Origin: Tritrichomonas musculus
Lineage: Eukaryota > Parabasalia > Tritrichomonadida > Tritrichomonadidae
Assembly (NCBI GenBank): GCA_039105265.1
Contig: JAPFFF010000027.1
Location: 868,001-932,000, forward strand
Length of the DNA: 64,000 nucleotides
Direction of reading: 5' to 3'
The notes under the pieces were generated by a model. That model saw nothing but the letters and a program-made list of their open reading frames with translations, made no database searches and was not told where the DNA came from. A program made the translations under genes and the position numbers. The stretch's first letter is position 1; each line of letters begins with the position of its first letter. Below, piece by piece: positions 27,842 through 38,500 of the stretch.

Positions 27842-29431
27842 TCAATCTACTTTTTTCATAATTTCTTCAATGTTGTCAATATATGTTTGAAGATCTGAAG
27901 GAAGTGCAAATTTGTCCACAAATCTCAAACTTCCATGGGCCCATTCATCGATGTTTTTGACAGCAGGCTCCTGATTTTGATTTTTCATCAATGAATCAAT
28001 TTTCTTTATTGTCATTTTGCTTCCTTCTTGTGTAGAAAAAATTTTTAGAATATCTTTGAGGTATTGACCAGCCATTATATTGGGCTGAATATCGTTTAAT
28101 TTAATTTTTCCTAAGTAAATTTCATTAATATTAGAAATTATGTATTCTAAACCACTTAATAAAGGCCAATTATAACCTGGCAAAACTTCTTTGTATTGGT
28201 TAGCAGTAAATGATTTTGAAAGAATTGTTTTACCATCATAAATAGCCTTTTTAACAGCATAATAGTCTACCATGCTATAAATGTACTCTGTAATAGTAGC
28301 AAATACAACATCAGGAACATCAAATGCTTTGAAAAAGTTTCGTTTTAAATTTAATGAAGTTTTAATTCGATTTACATTATCGCATATTTGGCTTATTTCA
28401 GATCTATAGCTTTCAATATATATAATAATTGCGTTTCTTATTCCTTGGTCAAGAATTGTTTGAGTTGCAATATATTTATCATTATATTTATCTGAAATAA
28501 ATTTCATAAGGAGAAGAGATGATGAAATCAAGTATATTCTCCATTGATCACTAGCGCTTTTATTTGAATCGACTTCTGTAATAAAATCAACTAATCCTAA
28601 AATTACTGATTCGATATCAATGCCTTCAATTGCCTTTTCCCCACTTTCAAATTTTTCTAAAACGCTTGACACGTATAATCCAAAAAGAGGAATTTTTGAT
28701 AATTCTTCATCTCTTGCCTTATTTCCATCTATAATATTATTGTCTTCAAGCACAAAAAGTGGGGATTCTCGCATAATTAAAGTACTTGATGCCTTAATTA
28801 TATCTGCTTCAAATTTAGATTTAATTATTTTTGCCTGCAGAACTGGTAAAAGACCTTGAAGCGTTTGAATAGTATCAAAATTTGGCTCTTGTGATCCAAT
28901 TCCGCATAATTGGGCTAATATACCATCATCCGAATAAAAAGTTGATTTAGCTTTAGAAATTCCAATTGAATAGGGGATATGATCAACAAGCTCACCATAA
29001 CTCGAAATAGTTGATTGCCCCTGCAGTAAAATTGAGAATTGCGGATCATATTCCATTGATTTATCAATTTCTTTTAATCTAAAAGAAACGCTGATAATGA
29101 AATCACCAGTTTCCGAAGGGATAGTAAATGATTCATAATGCTCCTTCATGTTATCAATAGTTTCTGGAATTGCTAAGTTGGTTTCACCAATTCGAAATAA
29201 AGATCCTAATGGCGTTTTTGCTTGAAGTGCAAAATTAATATCAAAAGTATTTGGGATTGGTATTTCGAAATTTTCTTCAATTTGTTTTAGTGGCGCATTT
29301 GCTTGTATCATTTTTGTTTGACCAGTTAATGTGCCGATTCGCCATGTAATATATAATACCGAAGGAAGAAAACGAGGAAGCCTAATAGATTCGATTTTTA
29401 TTAGGAAAATGCGATGTTGATTTTCATCCAT
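27842..29431 (-). CDS. Unknown protein with N-terminal C2-like region
   Basis: 529 residues. The first about 120 form alternating strands with the layout of a C2 domain (FLIKIESIRLPRFLPSVLYITWRIG ... NFEIPIPNTFDINFALQAKTPLG ... DFIISVSFRLKE) but no acidic Ca-binding loops. The rest is helical, including SSLLLMKFISDKYNDKYIATQ and LEYIISNINEIYLGKIKLND, without a recognisable family. It could be a C2-anchored helical scaffold. A TCAATAA word lies just before the ATG. It is divergent from the SNF5 gene with 110 bases between starts. Confidence 0.7.
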   Translation of the reverse strand: MDENQHRIFLIKIESIRLPRFLPSVLYITWRIGTLTGQTKMIQANAPLKQIEENFEIPIPNTFDINFALQAKTPLGSLFRIGETNLAIPETIDNMKEHYESFTIPSETGDFIISVSFRLKEIDKSMEYDPQFSILLQGQSTISSYGELVDHIPYSIGISKAKSTFYSDDGILAQLCGIGSQEPNFDTIQTLQGLLPVLQAKIIKSKFEADIIKASSTLIMRESPLFVLEDNNIIDGNKARDEELSKIPLFGLYVSSVLEKFESGEKAIEGIDIESVILGLVDFITEVDSNKSASDQWRIYLISSSLLLMKFISDKYNDKYIATQTILDQGIRNAIIIYIESYRSEISQICDNVNRIKTSLNLKRNFFKAFDVPDVVFATITEYIYSMVDYYAVKKAIYDGKTILSKSFTANQYKEVLPGYNWPLLSGLEYIISNINEIYLGKIKLNDIQPNIMAGQYLKDILKIFSTQEGSKMTIKKIDSLMKNQNQEPAVKNIDEWAHGSLRFVDKFALPSDLQTYIDNIEEIMKKVD

Positions 29432-29541
29432 TGTATAATTTATTGAATTTGTATTTTTTTTTTTTTCAATTCAAAAAATATTTTTTATTGATGCATTTTT
29501 GACAAAAATTGACCAATTTTGGCCTTTTAAATTTTTGAAAT

Positions 29542-30462
29542 ATGAAAAATCAACGCACTGTTCTTCAACCAGATAGTATTGTTCCTTTTTTTATTAAGGC
29601 AACAAATGATGGCCAACGACTTTTTGAAGTTGTTCAAGTTCCGATGAATAAAGCTGATCCTCTTGGAATTGCTCAGTCTATTGTAAAAGATTTTGGAATT
29701 AGTTCCGGCTTCACTGGACATATTTGTAGCTTAGTCGAATCACAACTTGATGACTTTAAAAAAACAGCAAATCAACATCCTATCAGCGAATGGGCAGAAA
29801 AAGGGAGTGCTGTTCATATTATTACTCTAGAAGTTGGAATAAATACAGTTGTATACAGTGATATGTTGGAATGGGATATATTTGACGATTCAGCAGATCC
29901 TGACGCATTTGCGAGAATAACAGTTAAAGAATTAGCTTTACCAATTGAATTTGTTAACGTTATTTCAGCACAAATTCGATGGCAAGTAATTCGTCTTAGG
30001 GCAATGCACTGCTATCCAGATAGATTAAGACGTGCGATTGAAAACAAAACTGTTATTCCACCACATGTTACAAGGGGACTTCGGCCTTTGGCAGACTTAC
30101 TCGATGCCAGCCCTGTTGTTGGCCTTGTTCAAGGTGCTACTACTAAAAAGACCATGTCATCCTTAAACCGACAAACAAGACATCTCAAACGACAAGGTCA
30201 TACTGTTTCACATGGAGCTCTTTACCCTGAAGAAGATCCAGGAAAAATCCAAGTAAAGTTAGTTCCAATTGTTCGTGCTTCACCTATGCCAGAAGATTCT
30301 CCAAGTATTGATCTTGCATCTATTCCTCATATGATCAAGGATGACACATATGATAACCCTGAACTGGTTGACAAAGTAAGGCAAAAGTTCAATTCTCCCC
30401 TTTTATTTGCGCAAAATCAGGCTTCAGACGATTCTGGCTCAGATTCTGGGGGTGATGCATAA
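29542..30462 (+). CDS. SNF5: SNF5/SMARCB1-like chromatin remodelling subunit
   Basis: 306 residues containing the duplicated SNF5 domain. Repeat 1 is about 8-72 (IVPFFIKATNDGQRLFEVVQ ... GFTGHICSLVESQLDDF). Repeat 2 is about 90-152 (VHIITLEVGINTVVYSDMLEWD ... IEFVNVISAQIRWQV), closely following the human INI1 pattern KLNIHVGNISLVDQFEWD. A helical segment LRPLADLLDASP follows, matching the family's CPLLETLTDAE region, then an Arg/Lys stretch (SLNRQTRHLKRQ) and an acidic Ser/Asp/Gly tail. By family it is a core subunit of SWI/SNF (BAF/RSC) nucleosome remodellers. It is shorter than human SMARCB1 (385) because it lacks the N-terminal winged helix. Low-complexity T runs follow the gene. Confidence 0.85.
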   Translation: MKNQRTVLQPDSIVPFFIKATNDGQRLFEVVQVPMNKADPLGIAQSIVKDFGISSGFTGHICSLVESQLDDFKKTANQHPISEWAEKGSAVHIITLEVGINTVVYSDMLEWDIFDDSADPDAFARITVKELALPIEFVNVISAQIRWQVIRLRAMHCYPDRLRRAIENKTVIPPHVTRGLRPLADLLDASPVVGLVQGATTKKTMSSLNRQTRHLKRQGHTVSHGALYPEEDPGKIQVKLVPIVRASPMPEDSPSIDLASIPHMIKDDTYDNPELVDKVRQKFNSPLLFAQNQASDDSGSDSGGDA

Positions 30463-30880
30463 TATATCTTTTTTTTTTTTTTTTCCCGCATTTTAGATTT
30501 AAATTGTTAGTAAATATAATATTTTATTAATATATATGATATTTCAGTATTTTGTTTTTTTTTTTGGATTAAACATAAAATTAATTAAGCAATTGAATAA
30601 CTAAAATAACCATCTTACTCGAAAATCAATTTAGAAATATGAAACTAAAATACACAAGTTGAACAATATTATAAACATTTACACATGAAATTTCTTTTGG
30701 TAAAATAAAATCTGATTAATAAAGCTTAAAAACTACCTTTGATAGATTCCATTGAAAAAATTCTGAGAAAACATTCAATTTTGTCTCAGATTCAATGAAT
30801 ATAATTGAGAATTTGTTACCTTCTTTCTGAATCAGACTTTGATACAAGACAAAAAACATGATTAACATTTGAACCTTAAT
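30463..30880. other. Convergent intergenic, no gene seen
   Basis: Oligo-T runs (about 30468-30484 and 30555-30566) and AT-rich DNA between the 3' ends of the SNF5-like and GAF/PDE-like genes. Confidence 0.6.
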
Positions 30881-33800
30881 TTAGGCCAATTTTGAATGAA
30901 GAATTTTCAATGCAGAACGAATATTTGACAGTATCTGAGTGATAACTTCATTTCTCTGTGACATACAAGTAAGCATTGGCAAAAACACTCTTTCAATTCT
31001 AAAGATAAGCTTTCTTTTGTCTGTATCATCCATTTCTTTTGAAATTTGTTCAACCAAATTTTCATTCAATTCTGCAAAATTTTGTAAACTTGAAATTAAA
31101 ACAAGAGCTCTTCCTAACCACATTTTATTCTTTGAGTTTAGCTTAAAACCCTGAAGGGACATTCCACGAACATTTGCTGTGACTTCTGCTAGATCACGTG
31201 CAGTATCTCCACATACATAATTATCAACATAACCAATGAGCATTTTTTTCATCGTTAAAGATAATGAATCTCTAACAATTCCGAAACCTTTTCCAAATAA
31301 AATGGAGCAAAACAATCCCGAAATAGGCCGACACTTTAATTCATTAAATATATTAACAAGATCATCATCAACTTTACATCTCCAGCACTTTGATATATCA
31401 CTCAAGAACACAATTAAAATAATGACAATTTTCTCTTCTTTAGAAAACCAATCTTCCCATTTTTTAGCGAAAAATAATTTTCTCACAAAAACTGAACATT
31501 CAAACTTTTTCAATGCATCAATATTGTTATCATCATAAAATGAAAAAACATGAGTTATCCATTCGGTAAACTTGCTTTTCGTGCATCCAAAAACATCAAG
31601 AACATTATTCTCAATAAAGAATGAAATAAATTTCATTTCTGGCTCTTTTAACGTACTTTTTCTAACCGTCAAAACCGATGACATAAGCTGCGCGTAAGTG
31701 ATGAATGCTTTCTTCGGTTGCTCGGATCTGATTGGAACATCAGACGTCAGGGCCGCCTCGATCCCTTTTGGAGTGTCAACCATAATTGACAGAGGTTTGT
31801 TCAAACGAGGCTCCTCTGAAATCGGAGGCTTGAAATATTGACAATTGATAGAAAAACCGATAAGCTCTGAAAAAGCTGCCGTTGAAAGCTGTGATGCACT
31901 TTTCACTAGCTGGTGGCGGTTTCTTATTTCATTCAATTTGTACCTGAAAAAGTGGGACTCAGAAAGGAGAAGAAGATTGGCACCGTATTTTTGGTAAAAA
32001 CGGTTTGTATCGTTGTCAAAAATGGTGGCATCCTTTGATGTGAAAATGCAAAGTGAAGTGGAAGAAGGAACAACAAAAAAACACTTCACTTCCTTATCTC
32101 CATCAGCAATCAAATCAAATTCTTTACTTGAAGGCAACTCAGCATAACAATAGACACCACCACCATTACCAGTGTTAGAATTAGTGGTATTTGTAGTATT
32201 AGAATTAGTGGTATTTGTAGTATTAGAATTAGTGGTATTTGTAGTATTAGAATTAGTGGTATTTGTAGTATTAGAATTAGTGGTATTTGTAGTATTAGAA
32301 TTAGTGGTATTTGTAGTATTAGAATTAGTGGTATTTGTAGTATTAGAATTAGTGGTATTTGTAGTATTAGAATTAGTGGTATTTGTAGAGCCAGTATTAG
32401 TTGTATTGTCAGTGTTAGAATTAGTTGTATTGTCAGTGTTAGAATTAGTGGTTTCGGAATTGTTTTCAGTGGCAACTTTGCTTAATACTGTTGGCTCGTG
32501 GATGCTGAGAAGTTTTGCTGGCACTTCGATGATCTTCTTTGAAGGCAGGTGGATTGCGTGCTTGTCCGATGCGAAGAGGAGAAGGGCAGCTCTCACTCCC
32601 TGCGGGAGGAACGACTCAGCATCCTGCAGGAACGACTGGCGGCCAAGCTGGCTCACCAAAGAATCGAGCGACTCACTCAAGCTGCTCATCGAGCGAGTTC
32701 TCTTCTCCTGCGCGTCCTTGCCACGCGCGATCTGGCTCTTCATTTCGTGCTCTGCGAGCAGCGGGCGCAGAGAGAGCGCAAGATTCGTGGCAAGCGACAT
32801 TTGAAGTGAGGTGAACTCAGATGCCTTCTTTGGATTATAAAGGACAACTATGACAGGTGAATTTTTGACCGGAACGATAAGCAACGATGTGATTTTTGAG
32901 AGTGTCACTTCATCATCAACTTCCTTGTTGAAATCGTCTCGATTTCTTGGATTTTTTATCGACGTGATTGCTTCTGCTTCAAAACTTTTCCTGACAAGAG
33001 ATGGCTCTTGTGGTAGCTCTTTCAGTTCTGGGTAGTCGATGATATTTAAACCGCCAGCGTAAAGCTTACAAAAAGTGGCATTTGTTAAAATTGAAAATTG
33101 CTCTTTAATTGAGTCAAAAAGTGACTTCTCGTTGCTTCTAAGAGAAGCCATGCATTGAAAAAGTTGCGCATATTGACTTGGCGTGGTTTGAATAAAAACT
33201 GACCGGAATAATAATAATATTGGTGTGAGATATTGGGTAATTTTTGATGAAAGCTTCTCATCTGTAACCGAAAACTTTGTTGAATGACGAAAAAGTATAA
33301 AAAGACCGGAAACAGTGTTCTGATAATCGTTGAATGGAACTGATAAAATGGGATCGTTGCTGCAGAAAAGAGCTTTTTCAGAAGTAGCTTCAAATGAACT
33401 TTCTTGGTAAGGAGATTCAATTCTTGATGGCTTATTAGTTTGTATTAAAACACCTGTGAGAGAATCATCGGCAGCTATAATAAAAGAAAAATCCTGGGTT
33501 GGAAAAATTAATTTTTGGTTTTCATCCATTGTATAAACAATTTTACACTCATCTGACTTAGAAATTTCAGCAAATTGCTTTAAAACATTTTCATAAAATT
33601 GGTAAAAAAGTTGAGGGTTTGCATTCGTGTTAATTAGCTGATTTCTTAATGATTCATTAAGAGAAAATTGAGAAAGCATTGAAAGAAGTCTATAGTATAA
33701 TTGCGAACAAATTCTAATTTGATCTAATATTGAGACAATAAAAGAAACTTGAACATCAGGAGGTGTGTGTACTATACTTTCAAGTAGCTGGGAATTGAAA

Positions 33801-34228
33801 ATCGATGTATCACCAAAAATTAATTGCTCTACAATTCCTGATTTGACTACATATTTATGTATTTCGACAGGTGATGATACGTGAATAATTCGTAATAAAT
33901 CTGAAAGAGATCCTTTTTCAATTGGAGGTAGTGGAGGAATTATGGCTTTAGGCGTATTTAAGTTATCGTTTGGTATACCATATTTTCCATCTATACTTTT
34001 ATTAATTAGAAAAGAAAGTTGTCGCTGTAAAGAATGAAGCTGCTTTAATTTTTTTTGAATGCGAGCATCAGATTTTATCAGGTGATCGAGTTTTAATTTA
34101 AAAAAATCAACAGTATGATTTTGATCTTCAACAGTTTGAACTGGCATAGTTCTCTCCTCGTGTTGGATTGGATCTATTTCCATAAAATATAATGATCCAC
34201 CTTCATAATGCTCTTCTTCTTCTTCCAT
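30881..34228 (-). CDS. GAF-domain protein, possibly inactive phosphodiesterase
   Basis: 1115 residues. The N-terminus is acidic, then helical. Two GAF-like regions are suggested: about 200-330 (LIFPTQDFSFIIAADDSLTGVLI...), and about 365-500 (LFDSIKEQFSILTNATFCKLYAGG ... SKITSLLIVPVKNSPVIVVLYNPKKASEFTS). A Thr/Asn/Ser linker follows, made of nine identical eight-residue repeats. The last about 330 residues resemble a cyclic-nucleotide phosphodiesterase fold (EEKIVIILIVFLSDISKCWRCK ... SGLFCSILFGKGFG), but the metal-binding His/Asp signature (HDxxHxG) is absent, so catalysis is unlikely. This naming is tentative. The stretch 32480-32820 is unusually GC-rich inside an otherwise AT-rich gene. Confidence 0.55.
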   Translation of the reverse strand: MEEEEEHYEGGSLYFMEIDPIQHEERTMPVQTVEDQNHTVDFFKLKLDHLIKSDARIQKKLKQLHSLQRQLSFLINKSIDGKYGIPNDNLNTPKAIIPPLPPIEKGSLSDLLRIIHVSSPVEIHKYVVKSGIVEQLIFGDTSIFNSQLLESIVHTPPDVQVSFIVSILDQIRICSQLYYRLLSMLSQFSLNESLRNQLINTNANPQLFYQFYENVLKQFAEISKSDECKIVYTMDENQKLIFPTQDFSFIIAADDSLTGVLIQTNKPSRIESPYQESSFEATSEKALFCSNDPILSVPFNDYQNTVSGLFILFRHSTKFSVTDEKLSSKITQYLTPILLLFRSVFIQTTPSQYAQLFQCMASLRSNEKSLFDSIKEQFSILTNATFCKLYAGGLNIIDYPELKELPQEPSLVRKSFEAEAITSIKNPRNRDDFNKEVDDEVTLSKITSLLIVPVKNSPVIVVLYNPKKASEFTSLQMSLATNLALSLRPLLAEHEMKSQIARGKDAQEKRTRSMSSLSESLDSLVSQLGRQSFLQDAESFLPQGVRAALLLFASDKHAIHLPSKKIIEVPAKLLSIHEPTVLSKVATENNSETTNSNTDNTTNSNTDNTTNTGSTNTTNSNTTNTTNSNTTNTTNSNTTNTTNSNTTNTTNSNTTNTTNSNTTNTTNSNTTNTTNSNTTNTTNSNTGNGGGVYCYAELPSSKEFDLIADGDKEVKCFFVVPSSTSLCIFTSKDATIFDNDTNRFYQKYGANLLLLSESHFFRYKLNEIRNRHQLVKSASQLSTAAFSELIGFSINCQYFKPPISEEPRLNKPLSIMVDTPKGIEAALTSDVPIRSEQPKKAFITYAQLMSSVLTVRKSTLKEPEMKFISFFIENNVLDVFGCTKSKFTEWITHVFSFYDDNNIDALKKFECSVFVRKLFFAKKWEDWFSKEEKIVIILIVFLSDISKCWRCKVDDDLVNIFNELKCRPISGLFCSILFGKGFGIVRDSLSLTMKKMLIGYVDNYVCGDTARDLAEVTANVRGMSLQGFKLNSKNKMWLGRALVLISSLQNFAELNENLVEQISKEMDDTDKRKLIFRIERVFLPMLTCMSQRNEVITQILSNIRSALKILHSKLA
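32172..32387 (-). repeat. 24-bp minisatellite, nine copies
   Basis: Nine tandem copies of a 24-bp unit, coding TTNTTNSN on the minus strand, inside the GAF-domain gene. Related, shorter variant units continue to about 32450. The period is a multiple of three, so copy-number change keeps the frame. The copies are essentially identical, implying recent expansion. Confidence 0.95.
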
Positions 34229-34447
34229 TCATAAATAACGATTTTTTTTTTTTCTCAATATTTTGAATCAAAAAATATATTTAGCATCAATAAAAAAGAA
34301 CTTGCTTAATTTTAATTATAAAAAGTATTTATCTGATGGTTTAAATTTTATTCAAACATTTTAAAAATTGAAAAGTTTATTTTCTCATAAAATTTAAATT
34401 TAATAATTATTCAAAATATTGAAAACAACTATCAAAATTACGAAAAA

Positions 34448-35581
34448 ATGAACGCAAAGTCTCAAGAAGAACTTTTAGAAGAAATCAAAGAATACGCAAC
34501 CAAAATGACGAGAGTACAAAAATACTTTTTAGTTTATCTCGACAAAGACACAAACATTCGAAGCAATTTTCAAAATTTATATTATTCAATCAAATTTCAA
34601 AAAATTTTAGTAGATGAACATAAAATGCGCGAATTTTTATATCTAGTTTCAGAAATCTCATCAAATCATTATCGAACTCCCAGTTTTTTCAGCAAAATTG
34701 AAGAAATTCTCAAAAAAATCTCGAAAGAAATCACAAAAATCATTTCAAGTGAAGACATTTTTAACATTTTCTGTAACAATTATCGAATCCTTTTATTCCT
34801 CTTTAAAGAAAAAATCATACAGCCAAATATCAATTTAATTACGAGGCTTTTAAATATCAATGATTCAGAAGAAATTCGAAAGTGCTTCAATATCAAAAAC
34901 AATCCAAAATTGAGTCGCGAAAAAAACGATGAAATTTCAATCAATGAAGCGGTTATTACTTCAGAAATACCAAAATACGGAGAAAACAACGATGAAATCT
35001 GCCAAATTATACGAAACGATTCAATTGACGATTTTCTTTCAAAAAAAGTGAATATAAATTTGACCTTTGAACCGTCAATTTATGAAACTAACGAATTTCT
35101 CAAAGACAAAACACCATCGATCATTGAATATTCTGCTTTTTATGGATCATTGAAAATCTTCAAATACGCGTGCTCAAACAACGCTGAATTGACAAATTCT
35201 CTCTGGATTTATGCAATTCATGGCAGGAATATGAAAATAATTCAAGAATTGGAGAATTTAAATATCGATCCTCCTTATCGTTCCTTTGAAGATTCAGCTC
35301 TTCAATTGATTAAATGTCACCATAACGAATTAACTGACTTTATAATCAATCAACGTTTGAATAACGAATTTCAATATCCAGACGATCAAAAATTGAGTGA
35401 ACTTCACTTGCTCTTAAAAAGTTTCGAAGCTTACAATTTTGAATTCATCAGTCAAAGATTCGGAATCGATTTCGATTCAAATAAAAATGAAATTTTCCCT
35501 GAAATTTGCAAATTTGATTATTTTTACATTATTCAAAATATTCTCGCAATTCAAGATATCGATATAAATGCACAAACTATT
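34448..35581 (+). CDS. DUF3447-type N-terminal exon of an ankyrin gene
   Basis: 378 codons from ATG to the Ile codon at 35579-35581; the frame itself runs only three codons further. The protein follows the plan of trichomonad DUF3447-ankyrin proteins: a helical N-terminus of about 200 residues, then the block PSIIEYSAFYGSLKIFKYAC, a signature SLWIYAIHGRNMKIIQELE, a SALQLIKCHHNELTDFII repeat, and a last partial ankyrin repeat ending DIDINAQTI. That ending is the same (D-I-N-x-K/Q-T-I) as in every downstream cassette, so this exon is in phase with them. Protein function is unknown; family members are presumed protein-interaction scaffolds. No clear initiator motif is seen before the ATG. Confidence 0.75.
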
Positions 35582-38500
35582 TTTATTTAATACTTTTTAA
35601 ATAGTGTTTCTTTTAAATAATATTTTTTTAAATGACGTTTTTAATAATGTTTTCATTAATGACATTTCTTAATATTTTTTTTTATCAAATTTCAATAATA
35701 AAAAAAATTTATAATTCAGCATTACTTTTGGCTTCGTCAAATGGTAATTTAGACATTGTTTTGTTTTTATTAAATCAAGAAAATATCGATGTAAATGCAG
35801 CAAACATTTCTACTAATTATTTTTATTAATTTAATTTCAAAATTTAAATTTTTAAATGATGTTTAAATGATCTCTTTTTTTCATGGAATTTTTTATGCAT
35901 TTTTCTAATTTTTCTGCAATTCATTTGGTTTCACAAAGGGGTTATACAGAAATAGCTAATCTTTTATTAAAGTTTGAAGGTATTGATTATTTATCAAACA
36001 CAATTTTAAAATCATTTTTGCGTTTATTATGTTCCATTGAAGATTTTTTTCATGAAATTTCAAATTAAAAAAATTTTGAATGGAATTTTTTTAATCTTTT
36101 CTTATTTTTCTCCTTTTCATTGTGCAGCAGAAAATGGTCATTCAGGTATTATTGAATTATTACTGCCATTAAGTGATATTGATATCAATTCCAAAACCGT
36201 TTTTTTTTATTAATTTTTTTAATTCAATTTCAAATAATTTTTTTGATGACATTTTTTTTTTTATTTATCAATTCATGAAGTTTTTAAATAACCTTTTTTT
36301 CTAATAACATTTCAAATCATATTTGGTAATGAAATTTATATTATTAATTTAATTATGCTCCAATACATTTGGCTGTTGATAGAAGACATTTCGATACAGT
36401 TCAACTTTTATTGCAACAAGAAAACCTCGATGTAAACATTACAACCATTTCAATTTCTCTTTTTTTATGGAATTTCTTTCAAATTTTTAATTATGTTACA
36501 AATAATAATAAAAATTTAATGGAATTTAAATCATATAATTTTAATAATGTTTTTAAAATAAATATTTTCAAATAAAATTTCAATAAAAATCAATTTTTAT
36601 CGAATTTCGAATGATTTTTTTGATGAAATTTTAAAATTGCTTTTATTAATTATACACCTTTACATATTGCTTCTGAAAATGGTTTTCCAGAAATAGTCAA
36701 TTTATTATTTACACATGAAGATCTTAATATAAACTGTCAAACAGTTTATATTTCAATATTTTTATGGCATTTTAGAAATTGAATGATTTTATATTGTTTA
36801 AAATTCAAAAATTCAATGGAATTCAATCAAATTATTTTAATGGAATTTAAATCCATATTCATTTTAATGAAGTTTTATTTTTACTATATTTTAATTTCAT
36901 TCAAACCAAATTTCTTTTTTAATAGCATTTTAAATCATATTATTATTTAATAACATTCAAATTTTCGAATTTTAACTATACAGCTTTGCAACTTGCTGCA
37001 GAAAAAGGCAATACAAAAGTTATTAACATTTTATTAAAACATGGTGACATTGATGTTAATTGTAAAACAATTTTATAATTAATAATTTAATGGCGTTTCA
37101 AAAAATATCATTTTATTTATGATGTTTTTTTATTAATTTTTTTTTTTTCATAAAATTTCAAAATATTTTTTTTTTATTAATAAAATTAAAAAAACAATAC
37201 TTTTCTTATTATACAGCATTACATCTTGCTGCATCAAGAGGACATTCAGAATCTGTTCTTCTTTTATTAAGTTCAGACAAGATTGATATTAATTCAAAAA
37301 CAATTCAAATTTTAACTTTTTGAATGACATTTTTTTTCAATGTTTTTAATGATGTTTTAAAATCCATTTTTTTCATAGAATTTTTACTGAAAAATTTGAA
37401 TTACGTTTTATTATATTATATTTTAATTTAGTTTTTATTTATATGTTTTCTAATAAAGTTTACATCAATTATTTTTAATAAAATTTCAGATTTAAATACC
37501 TCATCAAATTCAAAACAACCGTTTTTAACGGAATTCCAAATCAATTTTAAAAATAAAATTATAAATAATTTGTTATTTATGACATTTTAATTATATTATT
37601 AAATTATATTCCAAAATTATGTATTTTAATGGAATAATTCAAAAATCAAAAGATTTTAACGGTGTTTCGATTCATAAAATTCAATGGAATTCAAAATCAA
37701 TTTTTTTTGAATAGAATTCAAAATTATATTGTTTAATCGAATTTTAAATCATTTAATTTAATGAAATTTTAAATTAATATGTTTTTTATTATACAGCATT
37801 ACATCTCGCCGCAGAAAAAGGCTACATAGATGTTGTTGAACAATTATTAAAACATGATGACATTGATATAAATTGTAAAACAATTTTTTTTTAAAAAATT
37901 ATTTAATGGCGTTTAAAATCATATTTATTTTAATGATGTTTTTTTTTTGCCAAATTTTTATAGAATTTCAAAAAAATAATTTTTTTTATAAATAAAATTC
38001 CAATTGAATTCATTAATTATTCACCATTACATTTGGCAACAGAAAAAGGTCACACTGAAATAGCTGAAATTTTATTAAAACAGCCAACAATTGAAGTTAA
38101 TATCAAAACTATTTTTTTTTATTTGATTTTAAATGGAGTTTTAAATGAATTATATTTTAATGATAAAATTAATTTGATTATTTCTGATGAAATTAAATAA
38201 ATAATGATTCGAATGGTGTTTCTAAATTTTGAATGATTTATTATACAGCTTTGCATATTGCATGTGAAAAAGGATTCTTTCGGATTGTTCAACTTTTATT
38301 AGATAAACCGTTTATAAGAATCAATACCAAAACAATTTCCAAACTAATTTTTTCTTTAAATAATGTTTTTTTATGATAATATTTTAATGATATTTCTAAA
38401 TAAATCTTTGAAATTAATAGAATCCAATAGCATTCAATTTTCATAAAATTTTTAATTTTAAAATATTCATTATACAGCGTTACATTTCGCTGCAGAAAAC

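Noticed and set aside
32172-32387. CRISPR array or long antisense gene
   Set aside because: It is a gap-free 24-bp minisatellite inside a coding frame. The plus-strand frames rich in LELVVFVV are shadows of it.
32539-32814. Plus-strand GC-rich frames as genes
   Set aside because: They overlap the minus-strand GAF gene, have no family likeness, and are explained by the local GC rise that removes stops.
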